Positions 29,175-38,091 of a DNA stretch of 64,000 nucleotides are shown here, piece by piece (the first letter of the stretch is position 1; each line of letters opens with the position of its first letter). The stretch is taken from the NCBI RefSeq assembly GCF_014645695.1, contig NZ_BMMF01000016.1:61044-125043 (forward strand), given 5' to 3'. The DNA is from Salinarimonas ramus (GTDB lineage Bacteria > Pseudomonadota > Alphaproteobacteria > Rhizobiales > Beijerinckiaceae). Made by a program: the position numbers and the translations under genes. The notes under the pieces are model-generated. The model was given only the letters and a program-made list of their open reading frames with translations, made no database searches and was not told the origin of the DNA.

Positions 29175-30611
29175 CTACGCCTCTGAGGACAAGAGTTGTG
29201 CGAGGAGCCGCCGGGCGACGCGAGCGCCTACGATCACGTCCGCGGCGCGGATGTATTCTGCAGACGTCCGACTGTCAGCATGACCGAGGATGCTCGGAAT
29301 GACGCCATCTACAGCATCGCCGCTGGCTGCGATGTCGGTCGCTACAATGTCGCGGATCAGATGCGGGTTGATACCGACTCGGTTCTTGAACACCGATGCG
29401 AGCCAGCGTTCGGATGGTTCGCGATCCATCCAGACGTAGGCTGTTTCTCGCTCGGGGAGCCATTTGTCTCGGTAGACGTCCAGCATCGCACTGACTTCAG
29501 GCCACAATAGACTATTGCGGTACTCTTTCCTTGTCTTCGTTTGTACGAGCACTCTGAGGGCCCAACCGTCTTCGATGCGCAAGAGATGCCGCTCGTATTC
29601 GAGAGGCTGCAGGTCACTGGCGCGCAGTGGAGCATTGCACGCAAAGCAGAGAACCATGCCATCACGCGCGAGGCGGAAAGCCGTCTGCGTTCCGGGCCCG
29701 AGCGCCTGGGCACGGCACCACAGCTCCTGTCCCGTGCTCCAAACCTCCGTGAGCGCCGGTATTGGTTTCTCGTCTTTCCGTCTCGGCTGGGTCTTTGCCC
29801 TACTGTTCAACGATTGATAGGTAAGCTTGATCCACTGTCGTTCGGCCGCGGGCCACCGCAGGACGTGGGTCGCAAAGCTGCTCAAAAATTTCGTCTCGAT
29901 CGCTCTTGTCACGTCCTTCGCACCTCGCTCACGAAGTGCGTCGAGATACGACTGCAGCGTGTCCGGGGCGAGCCGATCGGGATCTGACACACGGGGATCG
30001 CGTCGGGTGGCGTAGAGCAGTCGTGCGACGGCCGTTGTGATGCCCCCAAGCGTCCTCCGCCCAATACGAGGCGGCTCAGGCGCGCTGTCTGTCAGAGCAG
30101 CACGCAGATCGATGGTCGTCTTCGGGCCTTCCAGTCGCCTCTGATAGGCTTCCAGTGCTTCGCGCCAGGGCGCCGGCCAGTCTGCCACTGGCACGCCGAG
30201 GTCCCAGCCACACTTTCGGGTTCGATAGCCGCACCTCTTGCGCGCTTGGGCCCTACCATACTCAGCGTAGTGTGCAGCGTCGGCGGCTTTCACGGCCTCC
30301 CGCAGGTGTAGCGCAGAGGTGGGTAGGAGGGACGGCAAATGCGCGCTCAGCCTCTTCAGGTGCTTGCGGCGGCAGGCATGTGAGGGCGACAGCGTCTGAG
30401 CGTAGTCGAGGACGTCCTGGGTGCCGATGGACTCAGGAGATCTGCTCTGGCTCGAGAGAAACGCGAGAAACCGGCCGACCGTCTTCTCGGCCTCGGGCGC
30501 GAGGTCCAGCGCAGCTGCCTGCATGCGCGGCGGCCACTGTTCGAACGGCAGATATCGGGGGAGCCCGTGCATTGGTTGAGAATTGCGTTCAGCGCGCATC
30601 GGAGTCTCCAT
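29175..30611 (-). CDS. Tyrosine recombinase B of a two-recombinase operon
   Basis: A 478-residue phage-integrase-family recombinase. I start it at the ATG at 30611 (METPMRAERNSQ), which overlaps the upstream recombinase by 23 bp. The longer frame to 30794 lies within that gene. Catalytic features are visible: Arg in CNAPLRASDLQPLE, HxxR in NPHLIRDIVATD, GH in SILGHADSRTS and Tyr in SAEYIRAAD. It is the third gene of a minus-strand operon after a double-HTH protein and a larger recombinase. It is not closely similar to the tRNA-Ser integrase. Confidence 0.85.
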   Translation of the reverse strand: METPMRAERNSQPMHGLPRYLPFEQWPPRMQAAALDLAPEAEKTVGRFLAFLSSQSRSPESIGTQDVLDYAQTLSPSHACRRKHLKRLSAHLPSLLPTSALHLREAVKAADAAHYAEYGRAQARKRCGYRTRKCGWDLGVPVADWPAPWREALEAYQRRLEGPKTTIDLRAALTDSAPEPPRIGRRTLGGITTAVARLLYATRRDPRVSDPDRLAPDTLQSYLDALRERGAKDVTRAIETKFLSSFATHVLRWPAAERQWIKLTYQSLNSRAKTQPRRKDEKPIPALTEVWSTGQELWCRAQALGPGTQTAFRLARDGMVLCFACNAPLRASDLQPLEYERHLLRIEDGWALRVLVQTKTRKEYRNSLLWPEVSAMLDVYRDKWLPERETAYVWMDREPSERWLASVFKNRVGINPHLIRDIVATDIAASGDAVDGVIPSILGHADSRTSAEYIRAADVIVGARVARRLLAQLLSSEA

Positions 30612-32484
30612 ACAGGAGCTTCCGACCGTGCCGAGCTGCCGAGCGCGCATCTGAGATGCGATAATGGGTCTCGATCGTCCTGCGCGTATCGCCGAGCCAG
30701 TCTGCGGCAACACCAATAGCGTTCGGATCCGCCTCGAGCAGAAGCTGAGCCATGAAGTGACGGACAACGTGCGTCGTGACGCCCGTAAAGCCAAAGGCGC
30801 GCAAGCCCCGCTTCACCAACATCGCGACGGACGAGCGCGATCGACGGCCGCCTGCTGAAATACCCGGTATGAGATAGTCGCAGTCTGTCTGGTTTTGCGC
30901 ACGAAGCCATGCGGCGACGCGCGGCTGCTCGAGCGCAATGGGCCGGAAGTGCTTGAGGTAGCCTCTGATCATTGCGAGGCTTTCCTCGGGTATTTCGACG
31001 AGCATTCGGCGCGCGTTCTTGACGCTCTTGGGCGGCAAATCAAGGAATGCATTATCTCCGCGAGCGCGAGGCAGGCGCAGGAAAGGCGCCTCTCCTCGGA
31101 ATGTAATTTCCGGCAGGGTCGCGAGCCGGGTCGGTAGGGTGCGAATAAGGATGGTCATGAGCACCGCGAACTCGGCGATCTGGACCATCTCTCGTCGCTC
31201 TGAGCGCGTCAGTGTCGGCCGACGACGGAGTGCCTCCGCAGCGTCCCACGCCCTCTGGTCGAGGGTAAGCCACGCACGCTGCATACGGCGCGAGTTCAGG
31301 AGCTCGTCGAGAAGCTTTTGGTGCTTCGTGGCGATCTTGCCGACATCGCGATCGATTCGGAGCGCGTTGAGCAGCCGCTTCCACTGCTCACCCGTGCTCG
31401 CGTCTACGACGTAGAACCTGGTCGCGAGCCTGCATAGGATGCTCGTGTATTGATAGGGGCCGGCACTTGTCGGATTGTACGTGCCGGTCGCTTGCTGACG
31501 TGCAAACTGGGCCTCAGCGGCTTGGGCGGCTGCGAGAGGTGTGCAGAGATCCTCGAGCGACGTGAGGTCAGACGCCTGGCGCCCACACGCGAGCTGACCG
31601 GCGATCGACCAGCTGACCGCGGCACGCGTCAGCTGAATTGTTGCGGGCTTCTGCCTCTCGAACGCCTTCGTGTTCGCCGTCTGAACGACGTCGGTCAGCG
31701 TAACCGTGGCCATCACCGTCGCACCTGTCGCGCGACCGTTGGCGAGACAGTCGAGGACCCGCTCGAGCTCGGCATTGAGTGCGTGGGGCAAGGCGTCCCA
31801 GTCGATCAGCTGACGGGGGCGTTGGGGAGGCACCGGCACGGGATGCGCCGGGAGCATTGAGAGCGCCTCATGATGCTCCCGCATCTCGATGAGTCGGTTC
31901 AGCGCCACAACGTTCTCGCGCAGGCGCTGTCGTTTCGTATCCATCGCCTCGGCGATTTGGAGAACCCGGGCTGCGTCGAATTCCGCCGGTGTAGCGATCT
32001 CGAAGCGCGTTGCCATTCGCGAGAGGCTCGCCCACCTCGCGCGCATCGCGATCGCGACATCCCTGTCGAGAGGGAGCTCGGTGATAGCCGCGGCGACCTG
32101 GCGCCAGGCATCGCTCTTGTTGGCCGCTGCGGACTCGGAATTGCGCCCCGCCAGCCTCTTCGCAGGTCCGATCACCTTCGCCCAGTGCAGCCGAAAGGCC
32201 TTCTCGGATGCGAAGCCGTGCGCCACCCACGCGATTTGTTTCGCCTGGGAATCGAGCGCGACGGGATCGGCTGAGATCGTCTCCGCTCGACAGCCCGTGA
32301 TCCGCGTGTGCCGGCGCAGCGCCCGCAGGTAAGCCTCTCGAGACGCCGCGGAGTATCCGAGGCCGTCCGTCTCGAGCGCCTTCGCGACGTCGGCGAGCGT
32401 GCACGACGCCTGAGCGGTGCTTCTTCCCGTGGTCCCCGCCGCGTTCAGGGTATCCGTAGGCTCGTTTTTCTGGTTCAGTTGCAT
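30589..32484 (-). CDS. Tyrosine recombinase A, large, of a two-recombinase operon
   Basis: A 631-residue protein whose C-terminal 200 residues show the tyrosine recombinase core: Arg in LIRTLPTRLATLPEI, HxxR in THVVRHFMAQLLLEADP, LGD in the place of LGH (DWLGDTRRT), and Tyr in IETHYRISDA. The N-terminal 400 residues are helical and unassigned. Since GD replaces GH, one catalytic histidine may be altered. It overlaps recombinase B and follows the HTH gene by 91 bp. Paired, overlapping recombinases occur in Tn554-like and RIT-type elements, and this operon may act in the same way. Confidence 0.8.
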   Translation of the reverse strand: MQLNQKNEPTDTLNAAGTTGRSTAQASCTLADVAKALETDGLGYSAASREAYLRALRRHTRITGCRAETISADPVALDSQAKQIAWVAHGFASEKAFRLHWAKVIGPAKRLAGRNSESAAANKSDAWRQVAAAITELPLDRDVAIAMRARWASLSRMATRFEIATPAEFDAARVLQIAEAMDTKRQRLRENVVALNRLIEMREHHEALSMLPAHPVPVPPQRPRQLIDWDALPHALNAELERVLDCLANGRATGATVMATVTLTDVVQTANTKAFERQKPATIQLTRAAVSWSIAGQLACGRQASDLTSLEDLCTPLAAAQAAEAQFARQQATGTYNPTSAGPYQYTSILCRLATRFYVVDASTGEQWKRLLNALRIDRDVGKIATKHQKLLDELLNSRRMQRAWLTLDQRAWDAAEALRRRPTLTRSERREMVQIAEFAVLMTILIRTLPTRLATLPEITFRGEAPFLRLPRARGDNAFLDLPPKSVKNARRMLVEIPEESLAMIRGYLKHFRPIALEQPRVAAWLRAQNQTDCDYLIPGISAGGRRSRSSVAMLVKRGLRAFGFTGVTTHVVRHFMAQLLLEADPNAIGVAADWLGDTRRTIETHYRISDARSAARHGRKLLYGDSDAR

Positions 32485-32575
32485 CGGTTCCGGACCTCAG
32501 GTGTCGGTTTCTAAAGCGGCTTGTCGGTTTGGGCTGGAGCGGAAAAGAACGTCTCGGGAATTTCCCCCCTACAGA

Positions 32576-33103
32576 TCAGCGAGACGTCGTTTTCCGAGCG
32601 CCGCGATCCGTTGTTTTGGAAGGGTGCTCGGCAGTCCGAGGGGCGCCGGAGGGCAGGGGCACCAGGACGCTCGGGCCCAGAGCGTTCTGCAGAAGATCGC
32701 GCCTGAACCTTACGATGTGGCCGCCGACGACGAGACCGGTCAGCCGACCCTCACGCCGCCATCGGAGGACCGTGTCGGCGCTACAGCTGCAGAGGTCAGC
32801 GACCTCCTCCGGCGTCATCAGAGGCGCTGCTGCGAGCGCACGCTGGCGCGGGGAGCGCCCGGGCACGCTGCCCCCCTCGAAGGCAAACAGTGCCTTCCAG
32901 GAGACGAGCCAGGCGCGCCCAATGCGCCGACCTTTCAGGGCTTCAGAGCGCAGCCAACCGCGAACAGTTGCGTCCGCGACGCCATACCGACACGCCAGAT
33001 CGGCGACCCCCAGCGTTGCCGTAGGGAGGAGGGGCTCGCTTGGCGTGCCGGCGGTCGTTTTAGATCTCTCAGTTTCGTTCTGATGCGAAATCGAGGTCCA
33101 CAT
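32576..33103 (-). CDS. Protein with two excisionase-like helix-turn-helix domains
   Basis: A 175-residue DNA-binding protein, started at the ATG at 33103, which has GGAGG close upstream. Two similar winged HTH units are visible: LGVADLACRYGVADATVRGW with RRIGRAWLVSWKALF, then LMTPEEVADLCSCSADTVLR with VVGGHIVRFRRDLLQNAL. These resemble Xis/MerR-like HTH_17 domains, one after the other. As the first gene before two tyrosine recombinases, it is a likely recombination directionality factor or accessory DNA-binding component. Confidence 0.75.
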   Translation of the reverse strand: MWTSISHQNETERSKTTAGTPSEPLLPTATLGVADLACRYGVADATVRGWLRSEALKGRRIGRAWLVSWKALFAFEGGSVPGRSPRQRALAAAPLMTPEEVADLCSCSADTVLRWRREGRLTGLVVGGHIVRFRRDLLQNALGPSVLVPLPSGAPRTAEHPSKTTDRGARKTTSR

Positions 33104-33253
33104 GCCCTCCAGCACCTTCTCGTTCAGGATCAAGCTCCTGAAGCGAGAGGTAGGACCGATGGAGCGAAGGCAAATCGCTTTTTCAGCGCAATTCCGCTTT
33201 TCTGGACGGTATTTTTTTCTGAGGACGGACCTCGGATATTTGCCCGCGTCCAC

Positions 33254-33706
33254 CGGAGAACTATCTCGATGTCGTCCACTTCGGTGGACTTGCCTACATC
33301 GGTCGGCGTGATACGGCAGCGCGGTAGGTACATGGAGACTGTGGGAATGCGGTTATATCCTCCGAAGGGCACCGCGTACGCTCGAAGCCATGGACCGCCG
33401 GCGGGCTGCAAAATCTGCCGAGAAGTAGCGAGAAATCGTCGCCACCGTGCCGGGCGTGAGACGAGCCCGAAGCGAGAGGCCGGCTCCGAGGTTCCCCTCC
33501 AGCCATCTCCAGGGCAAGCGGCCACTCCGGCTGAGGCTTCGCGCCCACGCCGGGGATCATCCTGCTCAAGACCTCACCAAGGTTCCCAGCGTTCCGCTTT
33601 GCTTGGTAGCTCTGATAGGAAACGACGCTATCCTCACCGCGTGGCCTCAACGAAGCCCGTTCTTGCGGAACCAGCGTCCACGCCTTAAAGTTTCACCACG
33701 TGGGCA
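33254..33706. other. Region upstream of the recombinase operon
   Basis: 453 bp between the HTH gene region and the DUF433 gene. Short frames on both strands show no protein-like sequence. It probably holds the promoters of the two flanking divergent units and might hold a recombination site, but I see no clear repeat. Confidence 0.35.
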
Positions 33707-34300
33707 ATGATCGCTATGATTCAGGCGCTGTCCAAATCCGAAGCGGCCTATGTCGCTGGGCTCGCGCCAGCGGTGGTCGACCGAGCGATCGACCGCGTCC
33801 GGTTCGGTCGTCCTTACGTCGAATACGGCGGACGCACGCGAACGGTGAGTCCCAAGGGCGTGTTTCTCATCGCAGCCGACCACCTGATAGCTAAGGATGT
33901 TGCTGCCGCGGCGCGCTCGAAGCTGAGGCGTTATCTTGAATCCGAGCTCCAGCGGAAGCCGATCGAGGCAATGGGTGTTGTGATTGTGCCCGAGACTGCT
34001 GTACCTCTTCGTGTGGACCTGTCCGACATCGCCGACGCAGTTAGCAGGCGTCTACGAAATCTCGAGGCGGCCCTGGAGCATATAGCCGAAGTCGATGAGG
34101 TGCAGGCTGGTGCGCCGACCTTCCGCGGCACTCGCGTGCTCGTGCGCCCCGTGGCAGCTGCCCTGACGCGAGGCGTCAAAAGAGACGAGCTCAAGACGGA
34201 CTACCGTCTCAGCGACGACCAGCTCGATGCGGCGCTCGTTTATACCGAGGCTCGGCCTGCTCGTGGGCGTCCACGCTCGACGGCGGCTCTGCAGACATGA
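33707..34300 (+). CDS. DUF433 antitoxin
   Basis: A 197-residue antitoxin with an N-terminal helix-turn-helix-like segment (LSKSEAAYVAGLAPAVVDRA) and a C-terminal DUF433 domain: AEVDEVQAGAPTFRGTRVLV, then LKTDYRLSDDQLDAALVYTE. Such proteins neutralise DUF5615 PIN-like toxins and autoregulate. Its stop codon overlaps the ATG of the toxin remnant (ATGA at 34297-34300), which is the normal arrangement. The toxin is dead, so this antitoxin may be decaying or may protect against a related toxin elsewhere. Confidence 0.82.
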   Translation: MIAMIQALSKSEAAYVAGLAPAVVDRAIDRVRFGRPYVEYGGRTRTVSPKGVFLIAADHLIAKDVAAAARSKLRRYLESELQRKPIEAMGVVIVPETAVPLRVDLSDIADAVSRRLRNLEAALEHIAEVDEVQAGAPTFRGTRVLVRPVAAALTRGVKRDELKTDYRLSDDQLDAALVYTEARPARGRPRSTAALQT

Positions 34301-34419
34301 GCCTGACGCTTTCTCATTGACGAGAACCTGACACCGATCCTCGCCGACATGGCTCACGAGCGGGGCCACGGGGCCATGGCGGTGCGCGATCTCGGCCTTC
34401 TGAACGCAAAGGATTGGAC
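34297..34419 (+). pseudogene. DUF5615 PIN-like toxin, frameshifted and truncated
   Basis: After ATGAGCCTGACGCTT, one extra T in CTTTCT (34311-34313) puts a stop in frame after seven codons. Removing it gives MSLTLLIDENLTPILADMAH and then ERGHGAMAVRDLGLLNAKDW, the DUF5615 N-terminus with its conserved acidic ...DEN... motif. The match ends at 34419 where an IS21-end-like repeat begins, so the remaining two thirds were lost to an insertion. Confidence 0.8.
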
Positions 34420-34467
34420 TGTGAATCGGCGCTGGGGTCCCGCGCCGATCGGCGTGGGGTCCCGGAC
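34420..34467 (+). repeat. IS21-end-like repeat, copy B
   Basis: TGTGAATCGGCGCTGGGGTC opens a sequence ending GGTCCCGGAC. It is about 85-90% identical to copy C at 38044-38091, and similarity continues for about 80 bp more into 34468-34545. It truncates the toxin gene precisely. Confidence 0.6.
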
Positions 34468-34747
34468 ATAAACAGCTTACGTGAGCTGGCGTCCGTCACG
34501 CCTGAATAGGTCCCGCGCCGAAGCCGAGTGACACCGAGCAGTGCCGATCGATAGCCAATGCCCTGTAGGCACGAGAGAAATCGTGATCCGAACACGCGGA
34601 CGCAGCTTCTCTCATCGGCCCCGACGCACCGCAAGATCGGAACCGGGACAGCAACTTCCGCGGCGTTGTGAGCGCCCGTGTCGGGTGCGCGATCGCTTCC
34701 GAGCGCACGCGCCGCGTTCGTCTCGGCGCAGGAGCGTCGCGGCGCGC

Positions 34748-35210
34748 TCACGACGGGACTTCGTCCGGCCGCTCTCTCTCGGTGATCGTGGCGATGTCGG
34801 CCGCGCGCTCGCGCAGCGCGGCTCTGCTCCGCGCCCAGGCGTCTGTCTCCTCGGAAAGTGCGCTCCTCAGCCAAGCCAGGGTCAAGCGCCGGGTCGCCTC
34901 GAGCGCGTCGGGGTCCTCCGCCTCCGTCTCGCGCGCGTCGAGCCCCGCGATCCCGCCGAGCCCGTGGCCCACGCCGCCGACCGTCAGCAGGGCGTCGGCC
35001 CCCGGCGCGTCGTGGAAGGCGTCCGCGTGCCATTCGGGGCCGCGGGGCGTGAAATGCGGATCGTCCTCAGCGCCGCAGACGACGCGGGTCGGCACGCCGA
35101 TGCCGCTGAAGTCCACGTCGAAGAAGGGCAGGTGCGCGACGTGCTCTGGGGTCAGATCGGCGCCCCCGCGCCCGGGCGTCGCGAGCGGGACGCCGGCACG
35201 GATGCGGCCG
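34748..35210 (-). pseudogene. C-terminal fragment of an alpha/beta hydrolase
   Basis: The translation RIRAGVPLATPGRGGADLTP, VCGAEDDPHFTPRGPEWHAD and LEATRRLTLAWLRSALSEE is about 75-80% identical to the C-terminal half of the intact hydrolase at 59982-60920. The N-terminal half, with the nucleophile serine motif, is absent. The long open frame that continues upstream on this strand (to 36196) is an antisense shadow. This is a fossil paralogue. Confidence 0.8.
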
Positions 35211-35213
35211 CGG

Positions 35214-35330
35214 GCATGTCCCGCTCCGGCTTCTTCGAGACGTTCCGGAAGGAGATCGGACACGCGCCTATGGAGTACGTGGCGTACTGGCGTTCGTTTG
35301 CCGCGAGGGTCTGTCTCCCGGCGCATACGC
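35214..35330 (+). pseudogene. Fragment of an AraC-type regulator C-terminus
   Basis: On the plus strand GMSRSGFFETFRKEIGHAPM and EYVAYWRSFAARVCL match the HTH region of the intact AraC regulator at 61805-62743. The fragment joins directly to the hydrolase fossil, with GACGCCGGCA present at the junction and in both intact parents. The regulator homology is lost after the first HTH. Confidence 0.75.
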
Positions 35331-35533
35331 AGGCAAGCGCGTTCGACGCGGATGAAGACGTCCCGCGGCGGCGCCCCTGGCCCCGGCGATGCCGACGGCG
35401 CCGAAAACCGCGGCCGTCCCAGCTCGACACTTGATCTCAGCGTTATGGTCCCGGGCGCTCGGCGTGATTGTTCGTTGCCTTCTCCGTCAGGCTTCCTCAT
35501 GCTGGCGCCGACAAACGATCGAAAGGACCGCGG

Positions 35534-36166
35534 ATGCCCGTTCTTCCGAGCCGTCGCCGAGCACGCCGCCGTAGCGCCCTCGCATCGGGCCTTGCACTTT
35601 TCGGCATGATCGTGCTCACGGACGCCGCCGACGCGCGTGGGCCGTTCCTCGAGCCCGTGGAGCCGGCGCTCGCGATATCCGCGTGGGAGCAGTTCTGCGC
35701 GCGCTGGCCGGCCGAATGTCGCGTCGGCCGTGGTCGGGCCGGCCGAATCGCCGCGAGCTCCGCCAATCTCGCCCTGCTCGACCGCGTCAACCGGAGCGTG
35801 AACTCGGAGATCGAGCTCGTCACCGACCTCGAGCAATGGGGCCGCAACGACGTCTGGTCGATGCCCGTCGACGGGCGAGGGGATTGCGAGGACATCCAGT
35901 TGCTCAAGCGCGCGCGCCTGGCCGCGGCTGGCGTGCCGCGTGCCGCCATGCGCATGGCGGCTGTTCTCGACGGGCGCGGCGAGGGCCACGCCGTGCTGCT
36001 CGTGCGCACGGATGCGGGCGACTACGTCCTCGACAACGTCACCGACGCGCTCCTGCCCTGGACGAGCACGAGCTATGTGTACGTCAAGCGCGAGGACGAC
36101 CAGGGTCGGGGCTGGGTGTCGTACGGCCCGCGCGGGATCTCCGCGACCGGCGGCCTCTTCCGCTGA
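35534..36166 (+). CDS. Bacterial transglutaminase-like cysteine peptidase (BTLCP), exported
   Basis: A 210-residue protein with an N-terminal basic and hydrophobic stretch (SALASGLALFGMIVLTDAAD) that looks like a signal peptide. The catalytic triad of BTLCP enzymes is present: Cys in DGRGDCEDIQLLKR, His in GEGHAVLLV and Asp in YVLDNVTDAL. ALAISAWEQFCARWPAECRV at the mature N-terminus is typical of the family, which is common in Hyphomicrobiales, where it acts in the periplasm on unknown proteins. Its start at 35534 gives the signal peptide directly. It is intact although surrounded by fossils. Confidence 0.87.
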   Translation: MPVLPSRRRARRRSALASGLALFGMIVLTDAADARGPFLEPVEPALAISAWEQFCARWPAECRVGRGRAGRIAASSANLALLDRVNRSVNSEIELVTDLEQWGRNDVWSMPVDGRGDCEDIQLLKRARLAAAGVPRAAMRMAAVLDGRGEGHAVLLVRTDAGDYVLDNVTDALLPWTSTSYVYVKREDDQGRGWVSYGPRGISATGGLFR

Positions 36167-36277
36167 GCCGAGCACGCCCCGGATTCGGTCTGACATCTTG
36201 TCCCTCTCTCAGGAGAGGACGCAGCGCAAGTGAGTGCGCATCGGCGAGGTCTATCGTGACCCAGGCGCGGCCTGTCA

Positions 36278-37065
36278 GTGATGCGCGAGATCTGCAAGGC
36301 CGTCTCGGCGACGACGGTGAGCCCGGCACTCCTCACCAGCGCCGAGCGGTTCCTGTACGAGGGCCTCAGGCGCAAGGATACGAACGCGATGGCCGCCGCT
36401 CTCGCCGAGGCCGGCCCGCCGATCAAAGAGATCGTCCGCCGGACCGGCCACAGCCACAGGATCGTGCGTCAGATTGTGCGAGGAGGACGGGTCGACGTCT
36501 TCCGCATCCTGGAGAGCGCACTCGAGCCTCACCTCGTCTGGCTCGACGGGCAATGGGCTTCGGGGTGCCGCAACGCGACGGACCTCTGGCGCCGCCTCGG
36601 TGCGCAGCGCTTCCGTGGCTCCCTGCGCGTGGTCTGCAAAAGGGCGACGCGGCGCCGACGTTCCGACGGCAGCCCAGAGCACCTCGGCAAGATACCGTCG
36701 GCGCGGACCGTGGCGCGCTTCATGACGACCGCCCGCGATCATCTCACGAAGGCCGACACCGTGATCGTTGCCGCGGTCGAAGCCCATGTGCCGCTGCTCG
36801 TCGAGGCGCGGCTCGTCCTCGACGGGTTCCAGGCGATGATACGATCCAAGGCCGCGGACGATCTCGACGCTTGACTGGAGAAGGCCGAAGTGAGCCTGAT
36901 GCGCGCGGCATCTCGAAAAATCTCGCCGCCGTGCGCGCCGCCATCGCCAACCCATGGTCGAACGGGCAGACCGAGGGACAGGTGAACCGGCTGAAGCTGG
37001 TCAAACGCCAGATGTACGGCCGCGCCAAGATCGACCTGCTCGAAACGAGGCTGATCGGCGCCTGA
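36278..37065 (+). pseudogene. ISL3-family transposase remnant
   Basis: The frame from 36278 contains IKEIVRRTGHSHRIVRQIVR and KIPSARTVARFMTTARDHLT, then LVLDGFQAMIRSKAADDLDA and a stop at 36874. The family C-terminus AAVRAAIANPWSNGQTEGQV and LKLVKRQMYGRAKIDLLETR follows in another frame and ends at 37065. The N-terminal zinc finger and first catalytic residues are missing. It is therefore truncated at the 5' end and has a frameshift or small deletion near 36880. I see no terminal inverted repeats. Confidence 0.8.
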
Positions 37066-37420
37066 AGGTCCCGAAGATCATCAGAACTGCGTCAGACCCC
37101 ATTTTCAACGCCAGTCCACACACGGCTGCAGAACGCGATTTTAGACCCGAAGGCGCTCTCCGTCGCCTATCGCGAATTCCGCAGCGAGCTGCGCCTGCCG
37201 GCGAAGCGCGCCTTGAGACGGCGTACAGCCTCTATCTAGCCTCGGAAGATTGGAAAGCCGACACACGCGGCTCCTTTGCAGCGGCAACGAGTTGCGGCAG
37301 AGCGGTCACGCCCATGCTCATTGTTCAGCACGGCTAACCAGCCTGTTGAGTGCTGCACGAGTTCCGTCACAGACTTTTAGCATGTATCCATATGTCAGAT
37401 CAACAAGCAGGATCAAACCA

Positions 37421-37951
37421 ATGAACATGATGAAGTCGAATTCTTGCCTCTTCGGCGCTGCGACCGTGCTTTTGCTGTCGTCGGGGATCCCGGTAGCGAC
37501 AGGCTCGGCGGGGGCAGAGCCTGCTTCGCCGGAAGCCTCGACGACTACGCAGAACGAGATGATCGTCCGCGAAGCCTTCGAGGAATGGGAAGGCGGGGTC
37601 GCAAGTGTGTTCTCGCTGCTGTCGCCCGAGGTACAGTGGACGATCCACGGGTCCGGCCCGGTCTCGGACATCTATGATGGCGTGGAGGACTTCGTTCAAC
37701 GAGCGTCGGTTCCCTTGATCAGCCGACTTGCAACGCCGTTGACGCCAGAAGTGCACGACATCTGGGCGGCCGGAGACGACGTCATCATCCGCTTCGACGC
37801 CACGGCCATCACGACCTCAGGGGCATCCTACAGCAACGAGTTTCTCTGGATCTGGACCATGAAGGACGGCGCTGTGATCGAGGCAGAGGCGTTCCTTGAT
37901 CTCGTTGCCTATCAGGAGGTTGTCGACAACAACGCGCCGGGCGACCAATAG
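37421..37951 (+). CDS. Exported SnoaL/NTF2-like protein
   Basis: A 176-residue protein. The N-terminus MNMMKSNSCLFGAATVLLLS is a signal peptide, with a probable cleavage after GSAGAEPA. The mature part has the NTF2-like fold: IVREAFEEWEGGVASVFSLL, then SPEVQWTIHGSGPVSDIYDG, and a C-terminal strand MKDGAVIEAEAFLDLVAYQE. Such proteins bind small molecules or act as hydratases or isomerases; the activity here is unknown. The ORF extends upstream to 37250, but that part lacks protein-like sequence, so I take the ATG at 37421. Confidence 0.75.
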   Translation: MNMMKSNSCLFGAATVLLLSSGIPVATGSAGAEPASPEASTTTQNEMIVREAFEEWEGGVASVFSLLSPEVQWTIHGSGPVSDIYDGVEDFVQRASVPLISRLATPLTPEVHDIWAAGDDVIIRFDATAITTSGASYSNEFLWIWTMKDGAVIEAEAFLDLVAYQEVVDNNAPGDQ

Positions 37952-38043
37952 GCCAGCCAACGCAGTCGCGCCGGGCGACTAGCCCCCCGGCGCGACTGGG
38001 CAGCGTCATGGAAAGCACCTTATAGAGCGGAATCCGCTCATGT

Positions 38044-38091
38044 TGTGGATCGGCGCCGGGGTCCCGCGCCGTTCGGCGTGGGGTACCGGAC
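38044..38091 (+). repeat. IS21-end-like repeat, copy C
   Basis: Direct copy of B (34420-34467), 3.6 kb away in the same orientation, with extended similarity to about 38170. Both lie directly next to broken or accessory genes. Confidence 0.6.

Noticed and set aside
34748..36196. 482-codon minus-strand frame covering the hydrolase fossil and the BTLCP gene
   Set aside because: Only its last 150 codons are protein-like (hydrolase fossil). The rest is antisense to the BTLCP peptidase.
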